Shown here piece after piece: positions 1-10,899 of a stretch of DNA of 64,000 bases. Position 1 is the stretch's first letter, and each line of letters opens with the position of its first letter. The notes under the pieces are model-generated. The model did not search any database. It worked only from the letters and a program-made list of their open reading frames with translations, and was not told the origin of the DNA. The stretch is from Dromiciops gliroides (lineage: Eukaryota; Chordata; Mammalia; Microbiotheria; Microbiotheriidae), in assembly GCF_019393635.1 (NCBI RefSeq), contig NC_057866.1:225831359-225895358 (forward strand), written 5' to 3'. Position numbers and translations under genes: made by a program.

Positions 1-168
1 ACCAATAAGACCAGAAAACAAAAGAAGCAGCAGTAGAAATGGTGAAAACCAGGGGAGAAGAGGACTCTGGAGTTTGGGGCTTTTTAAAGTTTCCTTTTAT
101 ATTATACCAGAGAGATGGCTTTGAAAGCCTAGAGTTCTCTAGAAATTTCTTCTATTTGAAGAATGGCT

Positions 169-332
169 GAGGGGCAGCTAGGTGGCACAGTGGATAGAGC
201 ACTGGCCCTGGATTCAGGAGGACCTGAGTTCAAATCCCTTCTCAGACACTTTATACTTATTAGCTGTGTGACCCTTGGGCAAGTCACTTAACCCCAATTG
301 CCTGACCAAAAAAAAAAAATTAAAAAAAAAAA
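169..332 (+). repeat. tRNA-derived marsupial SINE (WSINE1-like)
   Basis: Starts GGGGCAGCTAGGTGG, carries the conserved core (GTTCAAATC, TAGCTGTGTGACC, GGCAAGTCACTTAACC) and ends in an interrupted A tail. Flanked by a 10-bp TSD AAGAATGGCT at 159-168 and 333-342. Confidence 0.9.
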
Positions 333-394
333 AAGAATGGCTAGCCTGATGACATACTCCCTAAAGCTTAAGTTATGTTTGGTTACCTGGGGGG

Positions 395-985
395 ACCAAG
401 AGAAATTTAAGTGATGTAGTATAGTCACCCCCACAAGCAAATCAAATGATAAAAAGGACTTCAGTTAGCAAACATTTGATCTTCTTGACAAGCAGAGAAA
501 GAGAATAACCAAAAAATAACACAAGTTTAAAAGATTAGTTCACTCAAAAAAAATTAAAGAATGAGATGAGTTTAGATTCTGTACAACAAGCCTAAAGGAA
601 GGCACATCATCATCATGGACTTTGCCTTGGGCAACTTGAGTGAAGGTCTTCTCCCTGATGTCATCTGTAGAGTTCATGTTGCTTTAGACCACCCTCAAGC
701 CATGTCAACCAATGGAATTGAATTATGCTAACCAACTAGCTTTGATCAATGTATAATGACCTGCCTCTATCAAAAGAGGATAAAACCCTTGGCCAAGGCA
801 GGAACTCTCTCTTGGCACTTGCTCTCTTGGTTTGGCCCTCCATCTTAGGACAGCATAGGTTTGACTGCCTGAGACCATGAGAAAATAGGGAGACATGTGG
901 TCAATCTTTTATTGGTATATATAATATTAATATTAATTAATAATAAATGCTTACTGCCCAAATTGGTGCAATAGCAATTATTTTT
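395..985 (+). repeat. Possible solitary LTR
   Basis: Has the layout of a gammaretrovirus-type LTR: ATAAAACCC TATA-like box near 780, C/T-rich segment after it and AATAAA at 942-947. No flanking TSD or internal retroviral sequence was seen, so class and edges are uncertain. Confidence 0.35.
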
Positions 986-1027
986 TAAAAAACACAGTTT
1001 TAGCTTAATTTTAAAAACACATTGTGA

Positions 1028-1113
1028 TTGTAAAGCTTGTATAAACAAAAGTTGAGAACTATCTTTACATGTAACGGAAAAAATAAAATACCTTATACAT
1101 TAAAAATTTAAAA
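1028..1113 (+). repeat. Very short 5'-truncated L1 (3' end only)
   Basis: Only the last 86 bases of an L1 are present, ending AATAAAATACC plus A-rich tail. The same 3' end recurs at 59408-59475. A 15-bp TSD (14 of 15 matching) lies at 1013-1027 and 1114-1128. Confidence 0.85.
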
Positions 1114-1164
1114 AAAAACACGTTGTGAAGAAGTCTAACTCTCAGGTAGACATGTAGACTTCAA

Positions 1165-2945
1165 GAGGAAATATAATCAGTGAGGCAGTCCACAAACATT
1201 TATAAAGTGCTTGCTACGTGCCAGACAATGTGTTAAGAACCAAGGACACAAAGGCAATAAAATGGTCCCTGCCCTCCAAAAGCTCCCAATCAAATGGAAA
1301 AGACCTGAAAATGGAACAGAATTTCAGGGGAAAGGAATTAAAGAGTGTGGTGGAAAAGGACTCCTGTAGATGGAGGCCATGGAAGCCAGAAGAGAGTTGG
1401 GAAAGCATTCTGTGCATAGATCGGGGTGTGGGAGTGGGGAAAGGGGGAGCCCCTGCCAAGGCTCAGCAATGAGTATAGTGCACAAAGAAAAGCAAGAAAT
1501 CAGATTGCAGAGTACCTGCAGGAGAGTCAAGTGAGTGTAAGGCAAGGAAGAACTAGTTCTGAAGGGCTTTAAATGCCAAACAGAGGATTTTATATTTGAT
1601 GTTTGAGGTACTAGGAAGGCACTGGAGTTTATTGAGTATGAGGGTGACATGGCCAGCCCTGTATTTTAGGAAGATCATGTTAACAGCTGAGTGGAGAGTA
1701 GATTAGAATGGGGAGACTTGAGGCAGGACACCAACCAACAGTTTAGCACAATAGTCTAGTCACCAGGTGATGAGGGCCTGTACCAAGGTGAAGTCTGAGT
1801 GAGTGTGTTATAGATGTCAGAAGGTAAAAACAACCCTCAGTAACAGGGAGGTGAGAGAGGAGTTGAGGATGACCCTGAAGTTGTAAAATTGGATACGACT
1901 GGGAGAATGGTGGTATCCTCGATATTAACAGGGAAGTTTGGAAGATTTCAGGGAAAAGATAGTGTGTTCTGTTTCAGACATGTCGAGTTTGAGATATTTA
2001 TGGGAAATCCAGGAGAATCAGTTGGTTATGCAAGACTGGAGCTCAGGAAGAGAGCAAGCTGTATTAGGAGAGGACTTGATGCCAGTTCAGGTTTAATATT
2101 ATAACAAAGTGAAGCACTTGTAAGTCACTGAACAGTTAACAAAAGGAAGTTTACTAAGCCCTAATATAGAAAGGATATACATATGTATGACACTATCTGA
2201 ACAGATATGCAAACATATCAGGAGGGCAGCTTGTAGTGACTCCACCGAGTCTGAAGGACTTGCCAGGACCATGCCAGAGCCAGCTTAGAGTAGCTCAGGA
2301 AACGATTATTACATTTTCAGTACAAGCATTTGTACCTCAGAAATTGGCAATGTCAAGAAATCATGACTTGATTTATTGTTTTGTTGATCATTTAAGAATG
2401 TGATGGAGAAAATGTTAATAATGCAGACTAAGCTTAAATGTGTATCCAGCATACATTTTGGGGAAGAGAGCCAGTTGTTAAATGTTTACCAGCATACCCC
2501 TGTCAGGAAGCCATGTCAACACAGCCTACATCTACCAAGAGTCTTTATCAAGGAAGCATAGCTTGATCTTTGCCCTACCCCCAGGCCAATTAAGTGCTAA
2601 CTCTGTCACCTTTTAAGGAAAACCCAACCTAACCCATATGGGGTAGGGGAGAGGAAGGGAAGGGAAAAACTTCTGGTCCTGTCACAGTCCACATAAGTCA
2701 ATTGGAGAATCATCTGCATAGAGATGCTAACTCTCCATGGAGTTGATGAGATCACTAAGGGAGATCCAATAGAGGGATAAGAGAAGAGAGCCCAAGAAAG
2801 CACTTTGCAGGATACCCCTACATGACCTGGATGAAGAACCAGAATAGAATCCAAGAGAGAAATTAGGGATGGATATATAAATCCAGAAATGATCTCTAGG
2901 GAGATAAAAGGCTGCATAGTGTGTGGTGTTTATTCAAGTGATTAA
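1165..2945. repeat. Old interspersed repeat, unclassified, interrupted
   Basis: Segments 1165-2100 and about 2690-2945 read as consecutive parts of one family that I recall from mammalian and marsupial DNA ('GTGCCAG...AATGTGTTAAG', 'GGGTGACATGGCCAG', 'AGAATCATCTGCATAGAGATG'). The part between (about 2101-2685) is unrelated and unidentified. Related pieces occur at 10530-10760 and 30080-30360. Family name not determined. Confidence 0.55.
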
Positions 2946-3469
2946 TGGGCACAACTTCAAATGAGTACACATTGCTCCCTATCCTCTTTAAGCCACCCAA
3001 ATTTTCTGGTGTGGAGCCCACTTCTGTTGTCAGTCAAAAAAAAAAAAAAAAAACCACCACCAACAACAACAACAAAAAAAAAACCTGAGCCACTTGAAGC
3101 TAGATGTCTCTGTGTTTTTTACATTCATTTCAGCACTATAATTTTATGGCAGTAGGGACGAGGTTGGCCTGTGGTCATGTAAAACAGTGTCTTTCTATAT
3201 CATTCAGCCAACTCATAAGTAATATGATGCATTCACTCAGATATATCTTTTTCCTCAAGATAAACCTTTCCAGGTCCTTCAATACACTTTCATCTGGTAT
3301 GTTCCTGAGTGCTCTTACCCTCTGGGTTTACCCATTTCTGACACACTTGCTTATATACTTAGGAAAATGTCCTAAGAACTGAGTACTACAAAAAGAGCCA
3401 GAGTAGAATAGAATTTAGAGGGATTACTTCCCCACTTATTCTCCATTTTTACTCTTTCATTAGAACCTA
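2946..3469. other. No gene; A-rich simple sequence
   Basis: Contains an A run with CCA/ACA units (about 3035-3083). Otherwise nothing recognised. Confidence 0.5.
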
Positions 3470-4210
3470 GACTCTATAGCTCTGATGGCAAAAAGTGAAA
3501 AACTAAGAAGCCCCTCCATGAAGGTGAAAGAGGAAAGTATAAAATCTGGCTTGAAGCTTAACATCAAGAAACTAAGATCTTAGAAACTGGGTCCATCACT
3601 TCTTGGCAAATAGAAGGAGAAGAAATGGAAACAGTGTCAGATTTTATATTCTTGGCTCAAAGATCACTGCAGACAACAATGACAGCCATGAAATGAAAAG
3701 ACACTTGCTTCTTTGAAGAAAATCTATGGCAACTCCGGACGGCATGCTAAAAAACAGAGACATCACCTTTCTGACAAACTTCTGTATTCTCAAAGCTATG
3801 GTTTTTCCAGTAACAATGTAGGGCTGTAAGAGTTGGACTATAAGGAAAGCTGAGCACCACAGAATCAATGCTTTTGAATTGTGGTGCTGGAGAAGACTTT
3901 CGAGAAGAGTCCCTTGTACAGAAAGGAGATCGCATCAGTAAATAGTTAAAGAAATTAATTCAGCCCATTCACTAGGAGGTCAAATACTGAAGCTGAAGAT
4001 TAAATACTTTTGTTGCATAACAAGCAAACAGGACTCACTGGAAAAGATCCTAATGTTGGGAAAGATTGAAAACAAAAGAAGGGGGCAGGAGAAGATGAGA
4101 TGGATAGATAAGGTCCTGGAAACAACAGACTTCATGAGATAGTGAGGGATAAAAGGACTTTGCACCTCATGGTTCATGGGGTTCCAAAGAGTCAGATATC
4201 AATGGAAGAC
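3470..4210 (+). repeat. RTE/BovB-type LINE, 3' part
   Basis: Matches in order the C-terminal coding part and 3' end of BovB-type RTE elements: 'CATCACTTCTTGGCAAATAGA', 'AAAAGACACTTGCTTC', 'GAGTTGGACTATAAGGAAAG', 'GAATTGTGGTGCTGGAGAAG', ending 'TCATGGGGTTCCAAAGAGTC'. The frame has several stops and shifts, so it is dead. The 3' end resembles the tails of SINEs in this window. Confidence 0.85.
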
Positions 4211-4329
4211 CACAAAGGCTATTTAGCATTAGCTTTGGGGGCTGCTATGTCATGCTTCTGAATGAACATAGAGTCTACTACAATCCCTAGTTACTTTCCT
4301 CAGCTACCCTTTTTTAGCTACGCCTTTCC

Positions 4330-4970
4330 CAGTCTATGCTTGTGAAGTTGATATTTTAGGATTCAAATGCAGAATTTTTACATTTATTCTATTAAGTTTC
4401 ATCAAATTCTGCTTGACCAATTGTTTTATTTTGTTCATATTATTTTGGATATTAATTCTTTCATCCAATGTGTTTGTATCTCTCTTAGATTTATGTCATC
4501 TGAAAACTTGGTAAATATGCCATCAATACATTGATCCAAGGCACTAATAGTAATGTTGAACAGCATTGGGCCAAGAAAAGATCCCCAGGACGCTCCACTA
4601 GAAACCTCCCTCCAAATTTACTACTGTCATCATCACTCTGATCTCTGGTCATTCAAAAAGTTCCAAGTCTACTATCATATAGCCTCTATCTCACCATTTT
4701 ATCCACAAGTGTAACATGAGAGACTGAGCTAAATGGTTTGCTGAAATCTAAGCACACGATGTCTACAATTATGCCCCTTATCTGTCTGTCTAGCTACCCT
4801 GTCAAGAAAGGAAATGAGCTCAGACTGGCATAGCCCATTCTTGATAAAGTTATACTTGCTTTTCATGATCACTGTGTTCCCTCCTGGGTGCTTACAATCC
4901 ATTGCTTTAATGACTTGCTCTAGAATTTTTCCAGGAGTCAAGCTCATTGGTTATTATTAGCTGGCAGGCT
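4330..4970 (-). repeat. L3/CR1-type LINE reverse-transcriptase remnant
   Basis: The minus strand keeps a frame with FLGPMLFNI followed 19 residues later by FSDD (4495-4506). These correspond to the GxLGPLLFxI and FADD blocks of CR1-clade reverse transcriptase. The upstream part (4729-4947) is open on the minus strand and includes the region leading to the catalytic core. Stops and gaps show it is non-functional. A second fragment of the same clade lies at about 35240-35545. Confidence 0.8.
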
Positions 4971-5084
4971 CCACCCTCTTTCCTTCATTGAAAACAAGGT
5001 GAATTTGATCATACAACTGGATAGGTCCAATGCTTAGAACAAATTACTGACCAATAGAAGTCTTCAACTCATGGCTTCGTATAT

Positions 5085-5275
5085 TGATACACCTTATTTG
5101 TTATCAATTACTATATATAATAAGTGTTATTATAATCTATATTATATTAGATATATTATACAATAATAAAGTGGTAATAAAGTATTGTGTGCATATATAT
5201 ATAATGTGCATACCATATATATATGTGTGTATCATATACACACATGCACACACCACACCACACACACATACATGC
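5085..5275. repeat. AT-rich and TA/TG/CA simple repeats
   Basis: Degenerate (TA)n with TGTG and CACA tracts, ending in a CACACC-rich stretch. Confidence 0.7.
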
Positions 5276-5500
5276 AGTGGATAGAGTGTTGGACCTGAAA
5301 TCAGGATGACCTGAGAATTCAAATATGGCCTTAGATACTTACTACTGTGTAACTCTGGCCAACTTACTTAGCCACTCTCTATCTCAGTTTCCTTATCCTT
5401 AAAATGGAATTAATAATAGCTCATACCCCACAGGGTTATCATGAGGACAAAATGAGATAATACTTATAGATCATTTAGCAAATCACTCTGGACATGTTTG
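5276..5500 (+). repeat. MIR-type SINE
   Basis: tRNA-like head plus MIR core 'CTCAGTTTCCTTATCC', 'AATAATAGCTCATACC', 'ATGAGATAATACTTATAG'. Direct order and spacing fit MIR. Confidence 0.75.
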
Positions 5501-5520
5501 AAAATGTGTTCATTATTCTA

Positions 5521-5745
5521 TACCCATAGGGCAGCTGGATGGTAAAGTGGATAAAGTACCAGGCCTAGAGTCAGGAAGACTCATCTGCCTGAGTTCAAAT
5601 CTGACCTCCGACAGCTGTGTAACCCTGGGCAAGTCACTTGCACAAACCCTGTATAAAATAAGCTGGAGAAGGAAAGGGCAAACCACTCCAATCTTTGCCA
5701 AGCAAAAGCCAAATGGGGTCACAAAGAGCTGGACATGATTCAAGG
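5521..5745 (+). repeat. SINE with RTE-type tail (THER1-like)
   Basis: tRNA-derived head (GGGCAGCTGGATGG), core with GGCAAGTCACTTG and a longer 3' part 'AAACCACTCCAATCTTTGCC...AAATGGGGTCACAAAGAGC' that resembles the RTE 3' end at 4180-4200. Confidence 0.8.
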
Positions 5746-7159
5746 CCTGGTAGCATAATTGTATTAGTCAACTAATGTTATGGTTGGTCATGGCAATGTC
5801 CAGGTTTCACATCTTTCAATGGGTTAAACTTTCTTCAGGTGGTTCCTGGATCCCTTCATCTCAGGTCAATCTTTTGTGGCTACTTCTGATTTAACAGGGA
5901 AGAGTGGAATTAGATCATGGGGCATATGCCTTATTACATTAGTTCAAAAAGAACATCATGCCCACAAGCATGATTTTCTTCCTCAGGCAATGGAGAGTTT
6001 CCAAAGACAAACTTATCTGGAGCCATCCCTAAGGTACAAAGTTCAGCAATCAATGTCCCTCTGCTAGCAAGGCTTTTGGTGGTCATGAAAACGTCTTCCC
6101 AAGTCACGAATCATCAGAGTGTTCAGTTCCTTAGCCTCAGAGAGACCATATTTTGAAAATTCAGGAGTTGCTCATAATCTGCAATGAAACATGGGGAATG
6201 TGTTCTGAATCTGCACATGGGGGCATGGAAGGAGGAAGGGAATAATACAGTACTTAACATGTGCCAGGTACTATGCTAATAAGAAGGAGGAGGAGGAGGA
6301 GGAAGAGGAAGAGGAGGAGATGAAGAAGAATTACAAATATTATCTCAATTGCTACAGGGCTGTGGTGTCCATGATCCCCCTAGGAAATTCCGACTGCACT
6401 GCAACATAACCTAAATATTAATCACCCTTTACTACTCAGTCCACAGAGGCTTAACCACTATAGAAGTTGTAGAGGGAAAGGTTCCAGGTGTTCTCTTTTA
6501 AAATTCTATAAATGTTTAGTTGATGCTCTTTTTTTTTTCACAGTACTATTATTACTTTCAATGACTCTCCCCATAATAAATCAGCATTCACCATGCTGAC
6601 CAGGTATGTCTCAATCTGAGCCTCTAGTCCACCCAAACGAGGAAAGCATGCTTCACTATCAGTTCTCTTAAGTCCCAATCCCAGCAATACTTAGAGTTAT
6701 TAGTTTCCAGTGGTGTTTTTTTTCCATTCAATTATTTTTGTGGCCACTGTATAAAATTGTTCTCTTGTTTGTACTTTGTTCTGTGTCAATTCACAAAATC
6801 TCCCACATTTAAATATTGAAGACTTTTAAATCTCTTTGGGTTATGTTTCCCTCCACCCAGGGTTTCCCTTGGGAATATCTGAATCTGGCTCATTTTAGCA
6901 CTCCCATAGGAGTACTAGGCTCTAGATTTCCAAGTTGGTTTTGCTTTTGTTTTTTTTTTTTAACACGTGTTCACAGAGCAAATTCATTTTGTGGCTTTCA
7001 CAGTGCAGAGAAGGGAATAGTATTTTACCACCCTCAAACACAGGAGGGAGTCTTAGATTGGAGGAAAAAATGCCTAATAGTCTTAGGGGAGTGATAAAAT
7101 GAGCCAGATTGTAATGGGTGGTGTCCTAGAAAGAAATAAGGAAGTTGGGTTCATACAAC
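5746..7159. other. No gene recognised
   Basis: Unique-looking flank with a purine-rich (GAG/GAA)n stretch at about 6284-6330 and a MIR-like scrap around 6240-6350. Open frames are short and unlike known proteins. Confidence 0.5.
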
Positions 7160-7161
7160 TA

Positions 7162-7369
7162 CAGGGTGGGCCGAAAGTCATGAAGGGGTTTCAATATTTA
7201 ATAACTTCTTTATTTTTTGTTTTTAATTTACAATACCACAGCATCATATACAGTATATATAGGAAATGAAATTACATCATGTGTGAAAAATCAAATCTCA
7301 TAAATGGAAAAAAAAGGGAAAATAATTTTTTAAAAGTTATTAAAATGTTATGACTTTTGGCCCACCCTG
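7162..7369. mobile_element. Mariner-type MITE, 208 bp
   Basis: Ends are inverted repeats CAGGGTGGGCCGAAAGTCAT (left) and CAGGGTGGGCCAAAAGTCAT (right, reverse strand), 20 of 22 bases matching over the outer 22. It is flanked by TA at 7160-7161 and 7370-7371, the target duplication of Tc1/mariner transposons. The AT-rich interior has no transposase frame, so it is non-autonomous. Confidence 0.85.
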
Positions 7370-7513
7370 TAGAACCAGAAGGAACTTTAGAGGACATCTA
7401 GTCTAAAGCCCTCATTGTACAGGTAAAGAAACTGAGGCCCATCAAGGTTAAGAGACCCAAAGTCACAAACAAATAGAATAGTGATTTGAACTGAAGTTCT
7501 GTGACTTTATGTA

Positions 7514-7889
7514 GAAGGAAGGAAGGAAGGAAGGAAGGGAGGGAGGGAGGGAGGAAGGAAGGAAGGAAGGAAGGAAGGAAGGAAGGAAGGAAGGAAGGAA
7601 GGAAGGAAGGAAGGAAGGAAGGAAGGAAGGAAGGAAGGAAGAAAGGAAGGAAAAAGGGAGGAGGTAGGGAGGAAGGAAGGAAGGAAGGAAGGAAGGAAGG
7701 AAGGAAGGAAGGAAGGAAGGAAGGAAGGAAGGAAGGAAGGAAGGAAGGAAGGAAGGAAGGAAGGAAAAAGGGAGGGAGGTAGGGAGGAAGGAAGGAAGGA
7801 AGGAAGGAAGGAAGGAAGGAAGGAAGGAAGGAAGGAAGGAAGGAAGGAAGGGAAGAAGGGAGGGAGGGAGGAAGGAAGGAAAGAAGGAA
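7514..7889 (+). repeat. GGAA microsatellite, about 376 bp
   Basis: Almost pure (GGAA)n with two near-identical interruptions (AAAAAGGGAGG...GTAGGGAGG starting at 7651 and 7765), indicating an internal duplication of about 114 bp. The minus-strand open frame over it is pure low complexity. Confidence 0.95.
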
Positions 7890-8663
7890 AACATTTATTA
7901 GGCTCCTACAGTTGTCAGGTACTATGTATGCTAGGCGCTTTACAAAAATTGTTTCATTTGATCACCACAACAATGGTGGGAAGTAGGTACTATTGTTGTT
8001 TAGTCTTTTCAGTCATGTCCGACTCTCCATGACCCCATTCTGATGTGGAATGGGTTTAATTGATCAGACTGATTGTGAGGAATCCCAAAGAATTACAAGA
8101 CTCAGTGACAGTCCCTTCAAGTCTCAACAAAAATCCTACCTTAGAAAGTCTTTCCTAATCCCTCTTAATTCTAGTGCTTTTTGTTCTTTCCTGTTTGTCC
8201 TATATATAGCTTGTTTGTACATATTTGTTTACTTGGTTGTCTTCCCCATTAGACTGTGAGTTCCTTGAGATCAGGGACTGTCTTTTGCCCCTTTTTGTAC
8301 CGCTATTATTTATCATAGCTCCTGGCACATAGTTATTGCAATACTGTGAGTGAACACAGAGAGAGCACCATGGAGGTGTTTCTCAAATAGGGGGAGAAAA
8401 GATGGATAACTGGTACGATTTTCCATTTCCTTCTCCAGCTCATTTTACAGATGAGAAAACTGAGGTGACTTGCCCAGGGTCACAGTGTCTGAGGCCAGAT
8501 TTTAATTCACCGAGATGAGTCTGACTCCAAGCCTGTCACTCTATCCACTGTGCTACATAGCTGCCCCCAGATCCTATTATTTCCTCCATTTTACAGTTGA
8601 GGAAACTGAGGTAAAACAGAGGTTGTGACTAGTTCAGGGATACATAGCTAGTAATTAGCTTTT
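7890..8663 (-). repeat. Nested repeats: MIR split by RTE-tail SINE, itself split by L2
   Basis: A minus-strand MIR (about 7890-7990 and 8570-8655) is interrupted by a minus-strand RTE-tail SINE (tail 7993-8045, body 8385-8568). That SINE is interrupted by a plus-strand segment with an L2 3' end (about 8105-8345). The L2 piece is about 90% identical to 9455-9690. Confidence 0.7.
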
Positions 8664-8795
8664 TTTTTTTTTTAGTGAGGCAATTGGGGTTAAGCCCAGG
8701 GTCACACAGTGTTAAGTATCTGAGGCCAAATTTGAACTCAGGTACTACTGAATCCAGGGACGGTGCTTTATCCACTGCGCCACCTAGCTGCCCCT
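8664..8795 (-). repeat. tRNA-derived marsupial SINE
   Basis: Reverse-oriented copy: T-rich start, core, then CCACCTAGCTGCCCC. TSD GTAATTAGCTTTT at 8651-8663 and 8796-8808. Inserted into the end of the MIR described for 7890-8663. Confidence 0.9.
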
Positions 8796-8839
8796 GTAAT
8801 TAGCTTTTAAAAGCTGACATCAAACCCAAAGGAAATGAT

Positions 8840-9060
8840 GTTCTTTTTTTTTTATCTTAATACTCTTTTTTTTCCAGTTACATATATAGTTTTTGACATT
8901 CATTTTTTTAAGATTTGATGTTCCAAATTTTTCTCCCTCCTTCCTTCCCTCCCCCCTCCCCATAGGTTATATATGAACAATCACGTTAAACATGTTTCTG
9001 CATTAGTCATGTTTCAATCTGCATTTGGATTCCACAGTTCTTTTTCTTGATGTGGAGAGC
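8840..9060 (-). repeat. L1 3' UTR fragment
   Basis: Reverse complement of the marsupial-type L1 3' end: 'CCAGTTACATATATAG', 'TTGACATTCATTTTTTTAAG', C/T-rich tract, 'CAATCACGTTAAACATG'. The same order recurs at 39570-39790. Confidence 0.75.
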
Positions 9061-9209
9061 ATTTTCCAAAAAATGATGAGTCTTAAAAAAAAAAAAATGA
9101 GTAGTAATTGTCTGAGGCCACATTTGAATGCCTCTTCTTGACTACAGACTCTATTCACTGTAATAGTACTATTTCTATTGAACCCCAATGCTTCCCTAAA
9201 AATAGGGAT

Positions 9210-9712
9210 GTGGCTTTGGTTTTGTACATGCTGCTCAAAGCTCTTCATAACCTAGCCTTCATCACTCCCTACCCACTACCTTTCCAGTATACTTACACCT
9301 TCCTTACACTGTACCACCTACTCTTCATGCTGGTCTCCTTACTGTTCCCTGAATAAAATACTCCATTTATCATCTCCTGACATTTTTGTTTTTGCCTATC
9401 CCCCATGCCTGGAATATTCTCCTTCCTTCTCTCTCTGTCTCCTGGATTCCCTGACTCCCTTCAAGTCTCAACAAAAATCTTACCTTAGAAAGTCTTTCCT
9501 AATCCCTCTTAATTCCAGTGCTTTTTGTTCTTTCCTGTTTATCCTATATATAGCTTGTTTGTACATATTTGTTTACTTGGTTGTCTTCCCCATTAGACTG
9601 TGAGCTCCTTGATATCTGGGGCTGTCTTTTGTCCTTTTTTGTATCCCTATTACTTATCAAAGTTCCTGGCATATAATTGGTGCATAATAAATGTTTATTG
9701 ACTGACTGAGAT
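9210..9712 (+). repeat. L2 LINE 3' end
   Basis: Typical L2 order: 'CTCTTCATAACCTAGCC', 'TGCCTGGAATATTCTCC', 'CCTTCAAGTCTCAAC', 'TAGACTGTGAGCTCCTTG', 'AATAAATGTTTATTGACTGA'. Confidence 0.85.
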
Positions 9713-9780
9713 ACAATAAACATTAATTAAGCACCTAGTATGTGCCAAGTATTATGCTGGGCATACAAAGTTTAAAAATG

Positions 9781-9934
9781 AGGGGCAGCTAGGTGGTGCA
9801 GTGGGTAAAGCAATAGCCCTGGATTCAGGAGGACATGAGTTCAAATCTGGCCTCAGATACTTGACACTTGCTAGCTGTGTGACCCTGGGCAAGTCACTTA
9901 ACCCTCATTGTCCCGCCAAAAAAAAAAAAAAAGG
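9781..9934 (+). repeat. tRNA-derived marsupial SINE
   Basis: Full head, core and A tail of 15 or more bases. 'CCTCATTGTCC' variant of the 3' end. Confidence 0.9.
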
Positions 9935-10073
9935 AAGAAAGTGACCAAAGAATTACTGGCATCTTCTCCAGTAGTCCCAAAGATTAAAAATAATTAAAAA
10001 TGAAAACTGCCTTTACCCTCAGAAAGATTAAATTGTATAGCATCTTTTAATCATTAATTTCAATATATTAATA

Positions 10074-10330
10074 TTGTTGTTCAGTTGTTTTTTGTCATGT
10101 CCTGACTCTTCATGATCCCATTTGGGGTTTTCTCAGCAAAGATACTGGAGTGGTTTGCCATTTCCTTCTACAGCCCATTTTACAAATGAGAAAACTGAGG
10201 CAAACAGGGTGAAATGACTTGCCAAGAATTACACAGTTAATAATTGTCTGAAGACAGTTTTGAACCCAGGAAGATGAGTCTTCCTGACTCCATGCCTGGC
10301 ACCGTATCAATGGTGCCACCTAGTTGTCCC
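10074..10330 (-). repeat. SINE with RTE-type tail
   Basis: Reverse orientation, starting 'TTGTTGTTCAGTTG' and ending 'GCCACCTAGTTGTCCC'. Long core 'GTTTGCCATTTCCTTC' and 'TTTGGGGTTTTCTC' retained. Confidence 0.85.
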
Positions 10331-10899
10331 ATAGATATTAAAATCTATGTATTATGTACAGAATACACACATAACATAGTATATATTACCTATAGTATAC
10401 TATACTACATATAGTATCTATGCTATAACATTTTATTATCACAATAGTATATTATCTGTTGTATAATATGTATGACAAGTAAAAACAAAGTATATATGTA
10501 ATAATGACAAAGTACATTTAGTGGGAGAATAACAATTGAAAAGTCCAAGAAAGGTTTCCTGTAGGAAACAATACTTAACTGAGCTTTTAATGGAGTTGGG
10601 GATTGAAAGACAAAAAGAGGAGAGAGACTATTCCAAGTACACAGAGGAACAGCCTGGGCAAAGACAGGTAGTCAGGAGATGGAACATCAGATGTTATTAT
10701 TGCAAACCTGAATAGTAAAGGGGCCATGTCTTTATAGCCTATAATGATGCCATGATCATTATAATGAATCACCACCATCACCATCTTGATATAGAAAATG
10801 AAACTATCTATGCCCAGGTGCTAGGGAGAGTTACAGAAAAGCCTGCACATCACTCTTCCTCACCCTACTGATTTATTCAGATGCTGAATGTTGTTGTTT
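10331..10899. other. AT-rich simple sequence and old repeat scrap
   Basis: 10335-10510 is TA-rich with imperfect inverted units. 10530-10760 resembles the unclassified repeat at 1165-2945. No gene seen. Confidence 0.45.

Noticed and set aside
169-332. tRNA-like genes (A/B box words such as GTTCAAATC in many places)
   Set aside because: All occurrences sit in tRNA-derived SINEs with A tails and target duplications, not in intact tRNA cloverleaves.
3470-4210. Functional reverse transcriptase gene
   Set aside because: Recognisable RTE text but frequent stops and frame breaks; a dead fragment.
7463-7894. 143-residue FLPS-repeat protein on the minus strand and its GRKE counterpart on the plus strand
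   Set aside because: Pure translation of the GGAA/TTCC microsatellite, which stays open in every frame. No start context or homology.
7501-7900. CRISPR-like regular repeats
   Set aside because: Direct simple repeats without unique spacers in a mammalian genome.
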